In this document: positions 13,251-26,911 of the stretch, piece after piece
How the letters are laid out: every line of letters begins with the position of its first letter
How positions within the stretch are numbered: the stretch's first letter is position 1
Source: Balanoglossus misakiensis
Taxonomy: Eukaryota > Hemichordata
Reading direction: 5' to 3'
Length of the DNA: 64,000 bases
NCBI GenBank assembly: GCA_040954595.2
Contig: CM082594.2
Location: 9,176,001 to 9,240,000 of the forward strand
Position numbers and translations under genes: made by a program
Notes under the pieces: generated by a model
Databases searched by the model: none
The model's input: the letters and a program-made list of their open reading frames with translations, nothing else
What the model was told of the DNA's origin: nothing

Positions 13251-16200
13251 CTAAGAAAAAGAGGGTTGCCATAACAGCAATATGAAACTCCATTCATCAA
13301 GGATTTCTTAATGTTTTTTCTTTTCATTGTGTCTGTGTGTGCATGAGTCTATGTGTGCCATTAGACTCGAGTCAAACGCAGCTTGTAATTATTTAATGGT
13401 ATGCTTAGTCAACTTGCATTTACACACACAGAAACCAATCGATTGATGGCAGCTTTTGATTATGGGGACATGGTGCAGTCCACCACATCCCACAATACAA
13501 TGCTGCATTAAAAATACCCTGAGCTGGACACTCAGCAATACAATGTGTACACAGAACAAAGCAAGCATCATTCTTAATTTTTTAACTTCTGAGGGACTTA
13601 ATTGCGACCTGCATCAACCAGTTTCATTCCTATCTTTGCGAGGGTGATTTTTGTGGCCCATAAGTCATCAAATTGATAGTTTCAATTAAAGGAAATAAAA
13701 TTAAAAATGGTCATGGGGGATTTTGTCGTGTTTGAAAACAAAACAGTTTATAATGTAGGTATTGCTGAAATGACCTTCTTAGAGAGAAGAATGAAACATC
13801 AGCGAGGTTTTATAGCCTGCTGTTGAATGTGGGATTTAACTAAACAACATTAAAGTTCTTGGATTCTAATCTGACTTTAATCCTTTAAATCCAGGTCTTC
13901 ATGAGTTCAAAATGATGTGTGTGGCATTGTACACACTGGCAATACAGAGATAATTGTGGATTGCCATGAAGGCTGAACTGCTGTACAATTCCAGAATATG
14001 CGCAGAATTTCCAGAAATCTGGGAAAACTGACTTTCCCCGTATTATTCAGTTTCAATGTGGGGGTGGGATGGCAAATAATGGAAGAGCCTACAAGGACAG
14101 AGTGTAATTATTTGGAAATTATACCCCAGTACCTGGTGCCGTTTGTATTCAGAAAGGCAACTCAAGCTGAAACTAGGCTCGGCAAATAATCCATAATTTT
14201 ATAGAAAAGTGACTGCCTAGATTGTCAGTGTGTGGAAAAAGCACCAGGCAATAGAGAGGAGCACATACAAAGAAAAATCAAAGGAATCACCATGGAGACT
14301 TCACTCATTCAGTTTTTTTTTTATCATTTCAGCAAAATGAGAACCAAGGTACGTTTTTGTGCAGACTCCAGAAAATAACTGCAATTTTCTCTGAAGCAAA
14401 TTCTTACAAAATACCCATCAGAAAAATTCTTTTTCTTTTCTCTGATCAGGTTGGATAATGCTTGCTTAGAAAAAGTTCAACACTAGAGGGCCAACTAAGC
14501 TCAGACTTCAACAGCACAATGAAATATCATCCTATTCTGTTTAGTTAGTCAGTGCTCATTAAAATTGACATAACTCAAACAGTGACTAAGCAAACCAGGT
14601 AGACATGCGTGGTGGGGGTTGGGTTTTGTTCTGAGAAAAAATATTTCGACCACAGGTGTCTGCGGATGTTGAACAATGATGCTTACTTTGAGGAGTGCAA
14701 TTGGGTTCAAAAAGTAAAACATACATAGTCAATGAAATGGACTAATCAAGCTTGTCTGAATTACACTATCTCAGATCTGTCAAATGAAACTTGATATCTC
14801 AGTAACCTAATGTAGTTGAAATGGAAAACTTGATCTACAACTGAAGTTATCATGTTTTAACTGAAGCATCAAAATCATTTTAAAGTCTGTCAACAGAAAT
14901 TTGTAATTAACCCAAAGAATTGTGACTGATAAGAAAATAAATCACTCAATCAAAATCACATTAATTATTTCCATCATTCAAGATAATGCTAATCCAAGGT
15001 GACACCTACTATCTTTCTGCATTCATAGCAAATGAAAATGCTCTCTGAATCACGATGATGTAAATGCAGGTCATTGTCATGGCAATGTTCGACTTAAATC
15101 TGGTAATTTCAGAATGTCTGCAGCATGCGTTGGCACGACAACAGAGTAAAAATACATCTGAGTTATACTGCAGTCTTTTCTGATGGGACACTCAAAAGGA
15201 GTGGGTGTAATATTAACAAATCACCTTTAATTAAAGTATATTTGTTTAGCACAAAAATCAAATAATGATCCTGTATTTGCAGACAAATGGTGAAAACAAC
15301 CACACCTTCTGCCCTGTAACACTGAGCTGGATGGCCTAAATTTTCTCTAAATGCCAGGACGGTCTGCAAGCTTTCAACGTGATGAAATATTCATTGCAGT
15401 CTGCTTTGTTGGAGAAGCAGCAACGCAAAGCTGCAGATTTTTTTCTTAATTTCATTGTTTGTGAGCTCTAGGACGTCAGTATTTATTTTTAACTAGCCAT
15501 GCATCAATAGCACTTGTCGTTTCGACTCTGTGTCAGATTTTGACAACTCCCTTCCCGCACTGTCATTCTAGAACAACACTACCCTTTGCCGTGCATGTGT
15601 TGTGCTTCCGCACTCTTCCTAGCTACTTGGACCAAACTGTCGGAAGGTTATTTTGATTTGTGGAGAAAACAATGCTGCCCGTTACCACATACTTCAGAAA
15701 CCCTGGCAAATGTATTCATTCCCATTTCCTGGGCTTTACCTATTGACATTTAGGTAATGCCCAATTTACCACCCTGTCAAAGATGTCTTGTGGACAGTGT
15801 CAACATAATTATGTTACCCTGGTAACAGACAGGAAGTCCTTGCAAAGCGGTTTGATCTGTCTTTCCAACTTCTGTACTCAACCATTAGAGTCAAAATGGC
15901 GAGTGCAGGAAGAAAATTATATGGCAGCCTGGCCCAGATCTTTCATTTGTAGAATGCACTAAGATAACAGCACACCACAAATCTAATCTAGCATTCTTTT
16001 AAAGCCAGCAACCATTTATATGTTTCAGACTTTGAACTTAGAAAATCACTGACTGATATAAAAGACCACACTAGATAGATCTGAGAAATTAATCTATTTT
16101 AAAACATGACATTGTAACAATTAATGTCTTATTACTCTTAAAATTTGTCCTAAAATGTTTTCACATTCAATAGCAGGGATGACGTTTGGTGAAATTAATT

Positions 16201-19200
16201 GAAGGGGTGTAGAATTAATTGTCAGAAGAAATGTATTGAAAGACTGGAATGTGATGAAGTGATGGAGATCGAGTGAAGTCTACGATTGGAAAGAAATGAG
16301 AAGAAAATGATTTGTGTAGCGAGACATGGAAGAGACTCGAGTTCAAACATAGACAGAAGAAACAATTCTTCTGTCTATGGTTCTAGGTCATTAACTGCAA
16401 CCGGTTTCACTTCAATCAGGAAATCTCACATATTTCAGGCTAAAAATCGATGGATCCAAGATCACGTGTCTTTCCAGAGCTATATATCTGAGTGAGCTAG
16501 GTCAGAGAAGCTATAAATGGTTCACGAAATATCCCAGACAAGACCTTGCAGTGGGCGTTATCTGTATAAGCGTCTGGCGTGTGCTGCTGTAAAAAGCCAT
16601 TACGGATGAAATGATTGGCCAGAGCTCCTTCCATGAAAACACACTCTAAAGATGAATTTGTAACTGAACCACTGATAAGGAACACATGCAAAATGTCAGC
16701 TGATTAATTTTACCAGGCTGCGATATATTTATCTGCAACAGAAATAACTGAGAGAATGAAAACGTTATATTGCGCAGAGCTCTCAAGGCTCTGATCAATA
16801 TTTATTCACAAACTAATGCTGAACAATGTCACCTGATATTTTCTTGATATATTTGTCTTCATCAGGAAAAAAGGGAAAAACTGGACAAAAATGATATATT
16901 CTGTAGTTTTCTGTGTTGGGATATTTTCATCTTAATATCAGCTTTGTCCAAACACAATCATTATTCACTCAAAAATATAAAGGAGTGAATTGTATAAACT
17001 GAAGTGAGGAAAAAAATGTGGAATTTGGGAGAAAAAAAATCAATGGTTGCATTTTGAGAGAGCTACCTCAGCTCTGTCAAAACTGCACAAAACAAACAAT
17101 ACTTGAGCAAAGACCGACTGTATTGATTTCAAACGCTAATGAACTCTGTAGTATTCATTAAAATGCCATGATGTATGCTTAGCAACTACTATATACACGA
17201 GTGGAAGGAAGATTTTCAAGCTATGGAGATGGGGAGTACGTCATACACACACACTACATCATTAAACTGTTTTAAACTCAGCGCTTTTATGAGTGCAAAC
17301 CTATAGTGATATTAAGCACGCACTGTCCAAAACCCTCCCAGGCAAACAGTACTAAAGTAACATACACATTAAAAAGTCTATGTTTCTTAGCTCAATTAAC
17401 AAAATTTTACATCAGTGCTAGCCACCTTAATGATGAAAAACTTTCATCATCCATAAATTAAAAACTGACGCCCTAATATTTTTTACAGAAAGTTTTCATG
17501 AAAAATTAATTTAAAAATTCACATTTTTAACAGTTTCTACCTCCCCTTTGTAGTATTTGTATGGTTTTCCTTTCATGGTGCTATTGTTACACAACAATGC
17601 ACACACATAAAAACAATACCACAATAAACCAGTCGCTTTTATTCTCTCATAATTTTGAAGACAGATATAAATTTTGAGTATATTAACCTGAAAACTATAT
17701 ACCAGCCAGTGTTCCTAACAATGTAAGGCTGTCATAGATAATGTGTGCAATACATTTTTATAATCAGGCTATTTGGAAACAAAACTAACTACAGAGCCAT
17801 TATTTCACAAATTAGTTTTCGACTGAAAGACAATTCAGGCATAACTTGTGCCCCGAATAAAACCATCATATTGTAATATAAATGAGACAAAGCCAGCAAT
17901 GTAACAAGGCCATATTAACACACTGAATTATTCAAACCAATTCTCAGAGCTGATCACAATCGTTGCCTACATTTCAATTTCAAAATAAATATAATTTCAT
18001 TTCCCAATTAACCTGAGACAAGCAAATGAAGTCAATTACAAGGTTTATACACTGTATGTACGCTGCACTTTAATGCAATACTGGATTAATTTGTCTTTCT
18101 GTTGCAGATAGGCACATTCCCAAAATTTTACGTTTTACGTAAACCGAATTTCAGTGGAAATTATCGTAAATTTGCAGAAGCATTAACTGCAACATGTCTT
18201 GATACTGACGCAAAAGAGAGTAATTAAATTAGAAACTAACCTTGGCTGTATAAAATTCTGCACAAAAATCCTCAAATATGTGATTTATTCCCCTTTTACC
18301 AGCATATTGTCGATTTCCGACCACTGGGAGTTGCGAAATTTAGACCAGATCAGGTCAGCTGGGGGTGGTAATCACTATCTACCTATATCTCAACATCTCC
18401 GATAACGAAGTTAATTTTGAATGTTAAATAGAAGAAAATGGAATAGGTAATGAGATCAGGCAGTCAAACACTGCATAAATGGGGAGAAAAAGAAAGCGCT
18501 AAATTGATGAAGAGTTGGAAAAGATAGGCCCTGAACTATTTAAATAAGGTGAGACACTGGATTCTAATGAAATATTAAGAAAAATCTCAACATAATATAT
18601 GGAATCCGAAATTATCGGAAGAGTGAAAAACTGGAATTAGGGTATTGGAACGAGTCAGCTTGATACAATGTACTACTCACGTATACTGCAATAAATTACG
18701 TGGGGTGTGTTGGCCGCCAAATTAATGTGTAAGTCGTACACCTTGGCAGAATATGTGATTGTCTAACACAGCCGTAAAATGTGTAAAATACGCGTTGCCT
18801 GTTTCCCTTGTGAGTTGCAGAGATTGTACAGAGCTTATACAAAGGCCTGTAACACTCTACAACCAGTCATGACACAATGATAAATGACTACCTGTCTATC
18901 AGACCAACTCCGACCATTCCACGAATTTATCTTTTTTCGTGTCGGCATACTTGTTCAATTTTCGTAATAACATTAAGTACATTTGCTAAGATGAGGTAGT
19001 ACGTACTTAAAAAGTCGACTTGAACTTCCCCTTTACAGAAAGTCGTAAGTTTTTGCGTAGGTATAGTAAGAGGGAGCTTAGAACTCCGACTTTAAAAAGT
19101 CAAGGTTGTCTGATGAAACAATATTAATGGAAATAAAAAAAATATTTACAATTTATGAATAGTTTAATGAAAGACTCAACATCACATCCTCTTGGGAAAT

Positions 19201-20346
19201 GATAAAAAAAATTAATAACTGATATAAGCTTTTTTGTGGAGGGTTGACAATGGTACGGCTCTAGGTTATGTTTCGTACGGATTATACAGCGTGATCGATG
19301 TTATCGTGCTCGGGCAGACACTTGGGAGGAACACTGGCCATGCATTTTTTCGAGGCTGTACTGCGTGTTTTTCCGACATTTTAATTTGAAAAGAGAGTGG
19401 GTGCTTTTCCCCAGTTTTTATCTTATCACAAAAATGCGTTCTGTACTTGAAAAGCCAGCTGGTACAGATCGACAATCCACTCTATCATTGAAACTGCCTT
19501 AGCAACGCCCTCCCAGTCTGCTGGTATAGCCTACTTCATTATCGTAAAAAAAAAATTCAAAAACGTACAAAAATATCGTGCTTCGACTAAAGTTATACAC
19601 TATTAAAAGAAGACAGACCTGGCGAGATTTTAGACCTGGTAAAATATTTATTAGATTTTGCTTGACACATGGATTGCGTTCAATTGACAACCGACAAAAA
19701 CCCAGTTCCCGTTCACGTCCAGCCAGTTTAATGTTTGTCAATTAAAATTAATAGTATAGTGCAGCGCTGAACACGCTTGATATTTCTCACCTAGTTTAAT
19801 AAGGCCTCTAAATTGTAAACCTGTCCGGTGTATGTAGTACGCGACATCTATTACGCGGTGTCTGGTACGATATTTGACATGGCCAGGCCGCGTAGGATCG
19901 ATGCGCTCCCGTTTCTCAATTGTAAACAACACAGTTCACACGTATTGTCTACTTGATAATGGGCCGCCTTTGTTTTTCATCGACTCGCCGACTTGTAACA
20001 AAGGCGCCCAATCATATGTGATGACAAAAGAAAATCGTGCGCGGCACGCGACCGAAGCAATTTCTGATCAAATGTTTGATCGCTGATACATAGGGGAAAA
20101 ACACACACAACAAAAGAGGGGACGGAGAGTTTAAATATTTCGTAGCGTAGAAACGACGATCATGTGTTGTTCTTTGCTGTCAGTGTGAGAACGATGACGA
20201 ATCGATCGGCTTTGTGCACTCGGAATTATTCAATTAGCCATGAAAATTATTCCGAAACGCCACACTGTGAACGAAATTGTGCAGAGGTTTTGACAAATGA
20301 ATGAAAATAAAAAAGTAGTCATTGAAACATTGATGTTGGTACGTAC

Positions 20347-20868
20347 CCCTGGTAGTGTCTTCTGTTCATGAAGGGCGCTTTGAGCTCGGAGAGCACTATC
20401 TCTATCACAGTACGTCAAGAAAGCGCAACCTACGGGGAAAAACAAAGGCGGCTCCGTTATTAAATCCGCGTATATTTTGGAAAATCTTTTGTTGAAACGG
20501 ACATAGGCCGCTGTGGAATCAAGTCACGATTTTAATTCATTCAGATATTCGCGTTGAAATAAACAATCGACGAAATAATATTGCACATGGTAATATAATA
20601 ACATGTTGTGGTACATCAAGCGTATATACTCCATCAACTCACCCTTATGCATGCCTGTGAAGCGATCCTTCAGAACTGTCAGTTCATAAATTCGTCCGTA
20701 CTCTTCGAAGAGTGGCCGCAAGTCCTTTTCTTCCAAATTCCGGGGAATCTGGCCAACAAAAAGCTTGATGGCGTCATGATCTTTCAACGGGATCGTTTGC
20801 GGTGGGTTAGAAACTCCGTTTTTTGCGCTGTCCCCACCGCTAGTCTGGACTGCAGCCATGTTCGTCAT
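20347..20868 (-). CDS. CELF: CELF3/4/5/6-type RNA-binding protein, first two coding exons (partial)
   Basis: CUGBP/Elav-like (Bruno-type) regulator of nuclear alternative splicing and mRNA fate; vertebrate members bind GU-rich RNA. Coding exon 1 is 20868-20643 (donor AAGG|gtgagt) and exon 2 is 20429-20347 (83 nt, acceptor ccccgtag, donor CAGGG|gtacgt). Together they encode 103 residues with RRM1 from about residue 34: RNP2 LFVGQI (36-41) and RNP1 KGCAFLTY (75-82). The lead-in [18 protein letters not shown] and the stretch [15 protein letters not shown] are diagnostic of the CELF3-6 subgroup, as is the 83-nt second exon. I chose the ATG at 20868 (MTNMAAVQ); the ATG at 20859 is equally possible. 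The frame stays open upstream but is AT-rich and probably untranslated. The linker, RRM2 and RRM3 must lie toward lower coordinates and were not found here. Confidence 0.93.
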
Positions 20869-23404
20869 TGTCGGAAATCGAGTGACACACGGAATGAGTG
20901 TAAAAGGCGCTGCGTTTTGAATATAGCAATTATGTAAATAAGATGTTAATATATCTAAATCAGATGGAAATTGATTAAAATTGACATTTTTCCCACCATC
21001 CACAGCGAAAATTTGCATGAGAATGGAATTATGGCATCGCCTACCATAATAATTTTTCATTATATTTGTCAAAGCGTAAGTATATTCAACATGCGCACAG
21101 TCAATGAATACTGAACCGACAGCCCCACTCTAAAGTTCATCTCTGAACATACAATCGCTGTTTCTAAATTTTCGAAGCCAAAATTTTCGCGAAAGCATAT
21201 CGTTGACGGTGTTCTGTCCCTTTTCCCTGGTGGGAGATTGATACAATCACGAAACCAATGGCCGTTTTACGTTTTATTTTCCTTTTCACCATGTGACAAA
21301 GGTAGTTGCAAATTGGGGTCACGGGTCTCGACGTGACCAGATTCGATGAGAAACCGCAGTCCAATTTCCTTGTCGACGTTCAGATGAGTGGCTGATTGCA
21401 AGCAGCGTGGTTGCCAAGCACGATAGAGAAGTGCGACATCTGATGTCCACTATTTCACTCAACTTCTGTGACTGACATCATGATTTTAGGGATTGTCCAC
21501 GGATATATCGAACTTAACGAAATATCTCAGATATAGACTAATCTCCCCCCCTCCCTCCCCCTGTCCCTGTCTCTCCCACCCCCACACACATACACACCCG
21601 GTTGCATTCGAGAACAAGCTTAGTTAAAATACATTTCATGAAACCCAATCTTGCCACTAACAGAACATCACCGTTAACAAAGGCCTGACCTTGTCCTTTG
21701 TCAGTTTGTGATAAATTACCAAAAGCGTCATTAGTCGGGATACCAGCGAGAGCGTATTGTGAAATTTCAGATCTTATGTAATGTGGATTTAAGTCCTAGA
21801 TAATAGAGACCAAGCTCTTTATTTCGAAGTGCACATGAATCAGCAACTTACTACAAGATCCAGAATTATTTCGTTAGAAACTAAATATTCTTCAGTGGAG
21901 GCTGAAATAGACCGGTTAATTGACAGTAGGTGTAGCCCGACATGTTATTGTCACGGTGTATAACAGTTTTTTCTTGTCATTCTTGTTCGGTGTACCATTA
22001 AAAGAGTGGTGACTGAAACAAAAAACTTCTAATAACAAAAGAAATCAACCTCTCAACATAATACAAGGCACGTGCCAACCTTTAAAGGGTCAGTGTCGTT
22101 GCCGTTAAAACTGGGGAAACCTTCAGAATTGGGATAGCAGCGGTCGTTTTTATTTCGGCTAAACAAGTCAGACAATGGAACCAAAATCTGGCTATAAAAG
22201 TTATAGGCCTACATATGTCACAAAAAACGTCAAAGACGCAGATTGTACGGTCGACTTTGGCGTATGGCGATGTATGATTGTCTTCTACGTTCTCTCTCTC
22301 TCTTATAAATTTCGAATTCTGCTTTTGCTACAGTCCAAGGCAACTGAAAGTTTGATAATTGACAACTGGAACGATTGCGGGAGAAGGGGTTAGAGTTTGT
22401 TACGGCCAAGCTAAATAATTCTGCGAATTCAATGGATCTATGAAAATGCAATGTTTGCACAGTGTGAGTTCGCCGCATTTTCCCAACACAAAGGGCCTCA
22501 TTTGCCAGAATATCAGATTCCAAGCAGGCTCTGTACTGAAGTTTCAAAAAACACATTTTATCACCAAGGAAACGTGTATACCAGTCAAAAGCCAAGGAGT
22601 TTAAACATTATTAAAAGTTAATGACCATCCTACATCAGATGTTTCGGCGAAAATAAATTTCCATGGCAAAATATCCAGTGATTTAACGAACAAAATAGAA
22701 AAAGGAATTGGGGTGTGGCCGAGTTTATATTTCTAGGCGGCGAAAACATAAAGCACAGGTCAGCTTTACCATGAACGCGATTAAAGTTAATTCGTAAGGT
22801 GAAGTCAGTAAAGGACGTATTCTGATCGGTAATTTAAAGAGACCAATGATCATAAACTGTAGATTTATTCAACTGACAGACTGGAATTGTTTTCAATTGA
22901 AATGTAGATTTCATTTCCTTCCCCTGTGACGTCACGGGTCCGAAATGCTCTCAAAGGCAATTTTAAAAGTCTAATATTATGTCAGTTTCGTTTAATAAAT
23001 CGTTAATTTATTTGCGAACTTCCTGGCGATGTAGGTATTCATTTGAAATTAAAGCACAGCTTCAATTACCCATTTAGTTGATGACTGGCTGTAATGAAAA
23101 TATCCGACGAGCTAAATAAAAATACAACCACGATTTTTTAAACAGTGTACTTTCTGTGTTCTATTGCAGTTTGTCGCTATGGTTACAACTTCCGATTGTG
23201 ACGTTTGCACGGTACGCGTCTTTACAAGTTAACCTGTCCAAGATGAATTTTTGCGACCTTGACCCGACTGTCCTGTGAGTGTACTGTTTGAGTCAGGACC
23301 CTCTGTGAGTAATGATCTGTTGGGTGACCGTACATGCATGTACAGTCACCAAACACTCTGTTTGTCATACTACATGTATATGAAGTAGCTTCAGCACAAC
23401 ATCT

Positions 23405-23438
23405 TCATCATCATCATCATCGTCGTCATCATCGTCAT
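23405..23438. repeat. Imperfect (TCA)n/(TCG)n trinucleotide microsatellite
   Basis: About eleven trinucleotide units, mostly TCA with interspersed TCG. It lies in non-coding DNA upstream of CELF and is a simple repeat only. Confidence 0.8.
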
Positions 23439-24137
23439 TAATATTAGTACATGTATTGGTATTGTCTGCTGTTGCGGATTAAAGTTTGGTGTTTCAGGCC
23501 TAGTACTAGTATATCTTGTCATTCAGAGGAGGAATGGTCTTAAAAGACGAGAGGAATCAGAGAGGTCGAACATAAGACGCAGTGTACTGCAGGTGGCGCT
23601 ATAATTAGCCTCGAGAAGTCCGTGGAATGGAGAACGACTTTCTTGTCGCTTTTTACATACGGCAAGAATACATGTAACAGGAATGTGAATTTTCTCCTTC
23701 GGCAGAGACCTCCGAGTTGCATGAAACCGAACAGCTCTCACTAGACAGCTCTTGTGACAGTTTTATGATATAAATATGCAATTTTAATAGTTCATCTGCA
23801 TAATATGAAGCATCGTTGCTTATAACTGAAGTGATAGTTACGGGTCATTTCGTCACTGGGGATTACACAGGAAGTTTCAAACGTACAGGTGGGATTTGGA
23901 GCGGGTACTTCTATGCAAATCTCGCATTGTCGTGGACGTTTAATGTTGATTAAACGGTTGTTGTCGTCATAAAATAGGTAGTGAGGAAACGGAGTTATTT
24001 TAGTAAGCGATACGTGAATGTCGCGTTGATATCACTGATTGTCACTTGAAAGTTACCATCTTGTAGGCCTGTACGTAAAATGTAAAGCACAACAAAATGA
24101 AACTACATATAGGACAACAAGCCACCCCCGCCCGGAA

Positions 24138-24151
24138 CCCCCCCCCCCCCC
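24138..24151. repeat. C14 homopolymer followed by a GC-rich hairpin-like stretch
   Basis: Fourteen C residues followed by cgggcgggcc, a short very GC-rich island in AT-rich DNA. The minus strand is a G-run and could form a G-quadruplex together with the neighbouring G triplets. The length may be unreliable in the assembly. Confidence 0.7.
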
Positions 24152-26382
24152 GGGCGGGCCTTTCCTTTGTTCTGACTGATGAAAGACCTGGCCGGAACTA
24201 TCGCTTCAGTACCCACTTCACTCATTTCATAATGACGTGTTAAATCGCGCTCTTTACTACAAGGTGTAATTTTCACTTTCTTTTGTGAGTGTCCCTTTCA
24301 ATATGTAAATCACAAGTAATACAGGCCTAATCACGTGTCCTTGACGTGGTTGTCATCAGTTTTCATTGAGGAAAAGTGAAAAACTGGCACGGTGTTGCTA
24401 AGATCTCCGCAGCAGGCGTCAGACACGATAGCGCCATCTATAGTGTCGTGATAAACAAAATTGAAACTTGGCTTTCACTGACGCCGAATGAAGAGCCAAG
24501 CTGCACTGCATCACAGGTGCTTTCAAACACTGGTTGTTAGAACAGATAAAAAGCGACCTGAATATGAGATGTGGTACATAAAGTCCACATTCATATCTCG
24601 AAGAAAGAGATTGGATCGGAAATAATTGACCACGTCTTCAAGTTGCAAATGCCGGCAGAATCTTCATTTCCTATTGTCGTCGTTCCCGGCACATGCCATC
24701 GAATGGAACTCGCGGGGCAAAAAGTTAATGAGATTTTTGGCTGATGAAAAAATTCTTCCTCGAGAAGAACAAAATACCAGAAACAATATATATCACCCAC
24801 GCGGAATTAAACAGATACGTCAGTCAGTTATGGTCACTTAAAACATGTCGATTTCTTTTGTGGACGTGGGAACTATTGCAATCAACGCACCCGATCACAT
24901 GAAAACGGGCGATAACGCGTTGTTTTGTAAACGTATAGGTAAACTACGCACCGCATCGCAGTTTTGACATATCTCTGCGTTTTTTACACCATGGTGCGGA
25001 TTTGTCTTTTGTGGTTTTATGTCTCCTCGGGTGTGAAGGGAGTGGTACAAGACATGCAAACTTTACATGTGATTCCGGCAGTACAAAACATTCAGGCGAC
25101 CTCAGATAGAGCAGAGAAAGAGCAAAAGCGATATTATTCAGTCTAAAGAATTCTACACACTTATAAATCAATCATAGATAACCTCGTGTTCAGCTCTATT
25201 CTCTAAAATCTGTACCATAACAATGGTTGATTTTCAATACTTCGTTAATCCCGGAATATGTGGGATTAATGGGACAATGGTATGAATACGATTTAAATCC
25301 TGTTGTACAAGCACTTCGACACGGTAGCCACGTGGGGGAAAGTTCCTGGGTGCATGGATGGTGTGGTATTTCGCATAAGATCGATAATTTTGAGAGGCCC
25401 TAAAATGTCTTCACTATCACCGCTCTCCAGTACTGGCCTACGTACAAAGAGACGTGGTTTTATCAGTAAGAGTAAACAGTTATGGTAGAACAGGCTTGTG
25501 GTACAAAAGAGTCTTATCTGTGGTCGTTAACACCCGGCAAACAGCAACATTTGCGGGCACGTTTACCTACTATTCATCTCCACCAAACGACAAACACAGG
25601 AGCAGGTGCAACGGGCCGGTCAATTTGTTCGTTTTGTTTGATGAGCAAATATTTCCCTTTGATTTGAACTTGATTAGAGTGGAACTGATTGATTCTATTC
25701 CCACTTCTTCGTTTCCGGTAGGTTCGCTACCATAGCAATATCAGCATGATCAACAATTATAGTATTTGACTAGGTTACCCCCTGCTGCCTTTGTCTATGC
25801 ACACGGTAGATAGACAAGCTAGGCGTGGCCACGCGACACCATACGTTTATCTCAAGTTCAAGTTAAGTATATAGAAACATAAGGACCATGCCAGTGTCTT
25901 TTCATGGTCTTGCGCCCTCTACAGCCCAGTTTCATGGTCTGATGCACAGTACACACGTTGCCATGGGAAAACTTTACGGTGTCCCTGTTAAAACTGCACT
26001 TAGTTGTGTACATACTTTTGTTCTGTTGAGTCAAACTGAAAGCAAATTGTTGTTCAACGTAAATCTCAGTGTAAATCTGGAAACAAATATTTCTAGAAAA
26101 TGCATCATATGAGGCATAGAGTGATAGACAAGCAACTTTCACAGTAGCCTACTCACTGCTTCTGAGGGTGTAACGCGTGCCTTTTTCATTACTCAATGAT
26201 TCAACAGGTGGTTTAAGTTACGGATTTACAGTGGATGAATACAAGGCTTTTTTAACGATGATGTTCTGTCAGATCAGTAAAGTTGGCGTTAGGGTGCAGA
26301 GCATGGGAGAGAGAGAGAGGGTAAAATCCACAGCCACACCACCACTTTGAAAGATGACAGCTCACAAACAAACATGTACTCA

Positions 26383-26425
26383 GTCACTCATTCATTCATT
26401 CACTTACTTACTCACTCACTCATTC
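26383..26425. repeat. Tetranucleotide microsatellite (TCAT/TTAC/TCAC units)
   Basis: Consecutive four-base units of the type ttca/ctta/ctca across about 43 bases. It lies about 200 bp upstream of the tRNA-Arg gene. Confidence 0.7.
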
Positions 26426-26619
26426 AAACTTCCGGGTGACACTAACAAATCGTCAACACGAATGGAGACATAAAAAGGTCATAGTTGGGACGACTACAGA
26501 AGAAAAGTGATCACACAATTTTCTATTGTTCATTTCATTCAGGGCTATTGTTCAAATTTGCATATGCTAACACACCCTCTGTTGTATATGAAATACGGCA
26601 TGCCTCTGCCAACAACGTT

Positions 26620-26705
26620 GTCTCCGTGGCGCAACGGATAGCGCGTCGGACTTCTAGCGGATGTGTGATATTCGGAGGCTGTGGGTTCGAATCCCACCGG
26701 AGACG
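26620..26705 (+). tRNA. trnR-UCU: tRNA-Arg (UCU) with a 13-nt intron
   Basis: Complete cloverleaf. The acceptor arm GTCTCCG (26620-26626) pairs with CGGAGAC (26698-26704), followed by discriminator G at 26705. The D arm is GCGC..GCGC. The T arm is GTGGG/CCCAC around TTCGAAT and contains the B-box. The anticodon loop begins C-T-TCT-A, placing UCU at 26653-26655. Thirteen bases after A37 (26657-26669) must be removed to restore a 7-nt loop, leaving anticodon stem TCGGA/TTCGG with two G-U pairs. An intron at this canonical position is common in animal tRNA-Arg(UCU) genes. A T6 run at 26709-26714 is a good RNA polymerase III terminator. It would decode AGA. Confidence 0.95.
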
Positions 26706-26708
26706 ATA

Positions 26709-26714
26709 TTTTTT
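26709..26714 (+). terminator. RNA polymerase III terminator of tRNA-Arg(UCU)
   Basis: Six consecutive T residues starting four bases after the discriminator base of the tRNA, as expected for Pol III termination. Confidence 0.85.
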
Positions 26715-26911
26715 GGTGACAGTTATGAAATATACCAAGCTTTTTGGTTGGCCGTTGTTTTCGACATACACAAACTTCTGTTTGTTTATTTTACTCAGGT
26801 ACAATCTCATTTTTTGATCTGTAGTTATTTGTATACTGTCAGGTATAAGTGTGAACTTTGACATGTTATTTTGACCGTAGGCTATCATCATGATTGAAAA
26901 CTTTTAGGTTT

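Larger units (their letters stand above)
1..20346. other. Gene-poor stretch, probably CELF intron 2 and/or intergenic DNA
   Basis: About 20 kb of AT-rich DNA downstream of the second CELF exon (minus strand). I looked for the next CELF exon (about 49 nt, encoding the RRM1-RRM2 linker) and for RRM2/RRM3 exons and recognised none. CELF genes usually have very long introns, so much of this is plausibly intron 2. Reading frames here are short and lack family features. Two stretches with a good splice acceptor followed by an open frame to a stop (2139-2357 and 13000-13250) are listed separately as weak candidates. No transposon, RNA gene or array was recognised. Confidence 0.5.
20869..26619. other. 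Upstream region of CELF; no gene recognised
   Basis: About 5.7 kb between the CELF start and the tRNA. The part next to CELF (about 19-21.4 kb) is richer in CpG and probably holds the promoter and 5'UTR, but no TATA box could be assigned. The rest contains low-complexity tracts: a C/T-rich stretch at about 21541-21600, a TCA/TCG trinucleotide tract at 23405-23438, a C14 run at 24138-24151, a GA tract near 26308-26320 and a TCAT/TCAC tetranucleotide tract at 26383-26425. Open frames are short and unconvincing. Confidence 0.5.

Noticed and set aside
20608-20937. 109-codon plus-strand frame
   Set aside because: It is antisense to CELF exon 1, where RRM1 on the minus strand is unambiguous.
23405-23438. 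Trinucleotide tract considered as CRISPR-like or a coding poly-amino-acid repeat
   Set aside because: A simple imperfect microsatellite with no open reading context and no spacer structure.
26485-26891. Frames of 110 and 118 codons on both strands around 26.5-26.9 kb
   Set aside because: They span the tRNA-Arg gene, whose GC-rich body is incidentally open. The tRNA explains the sequence.
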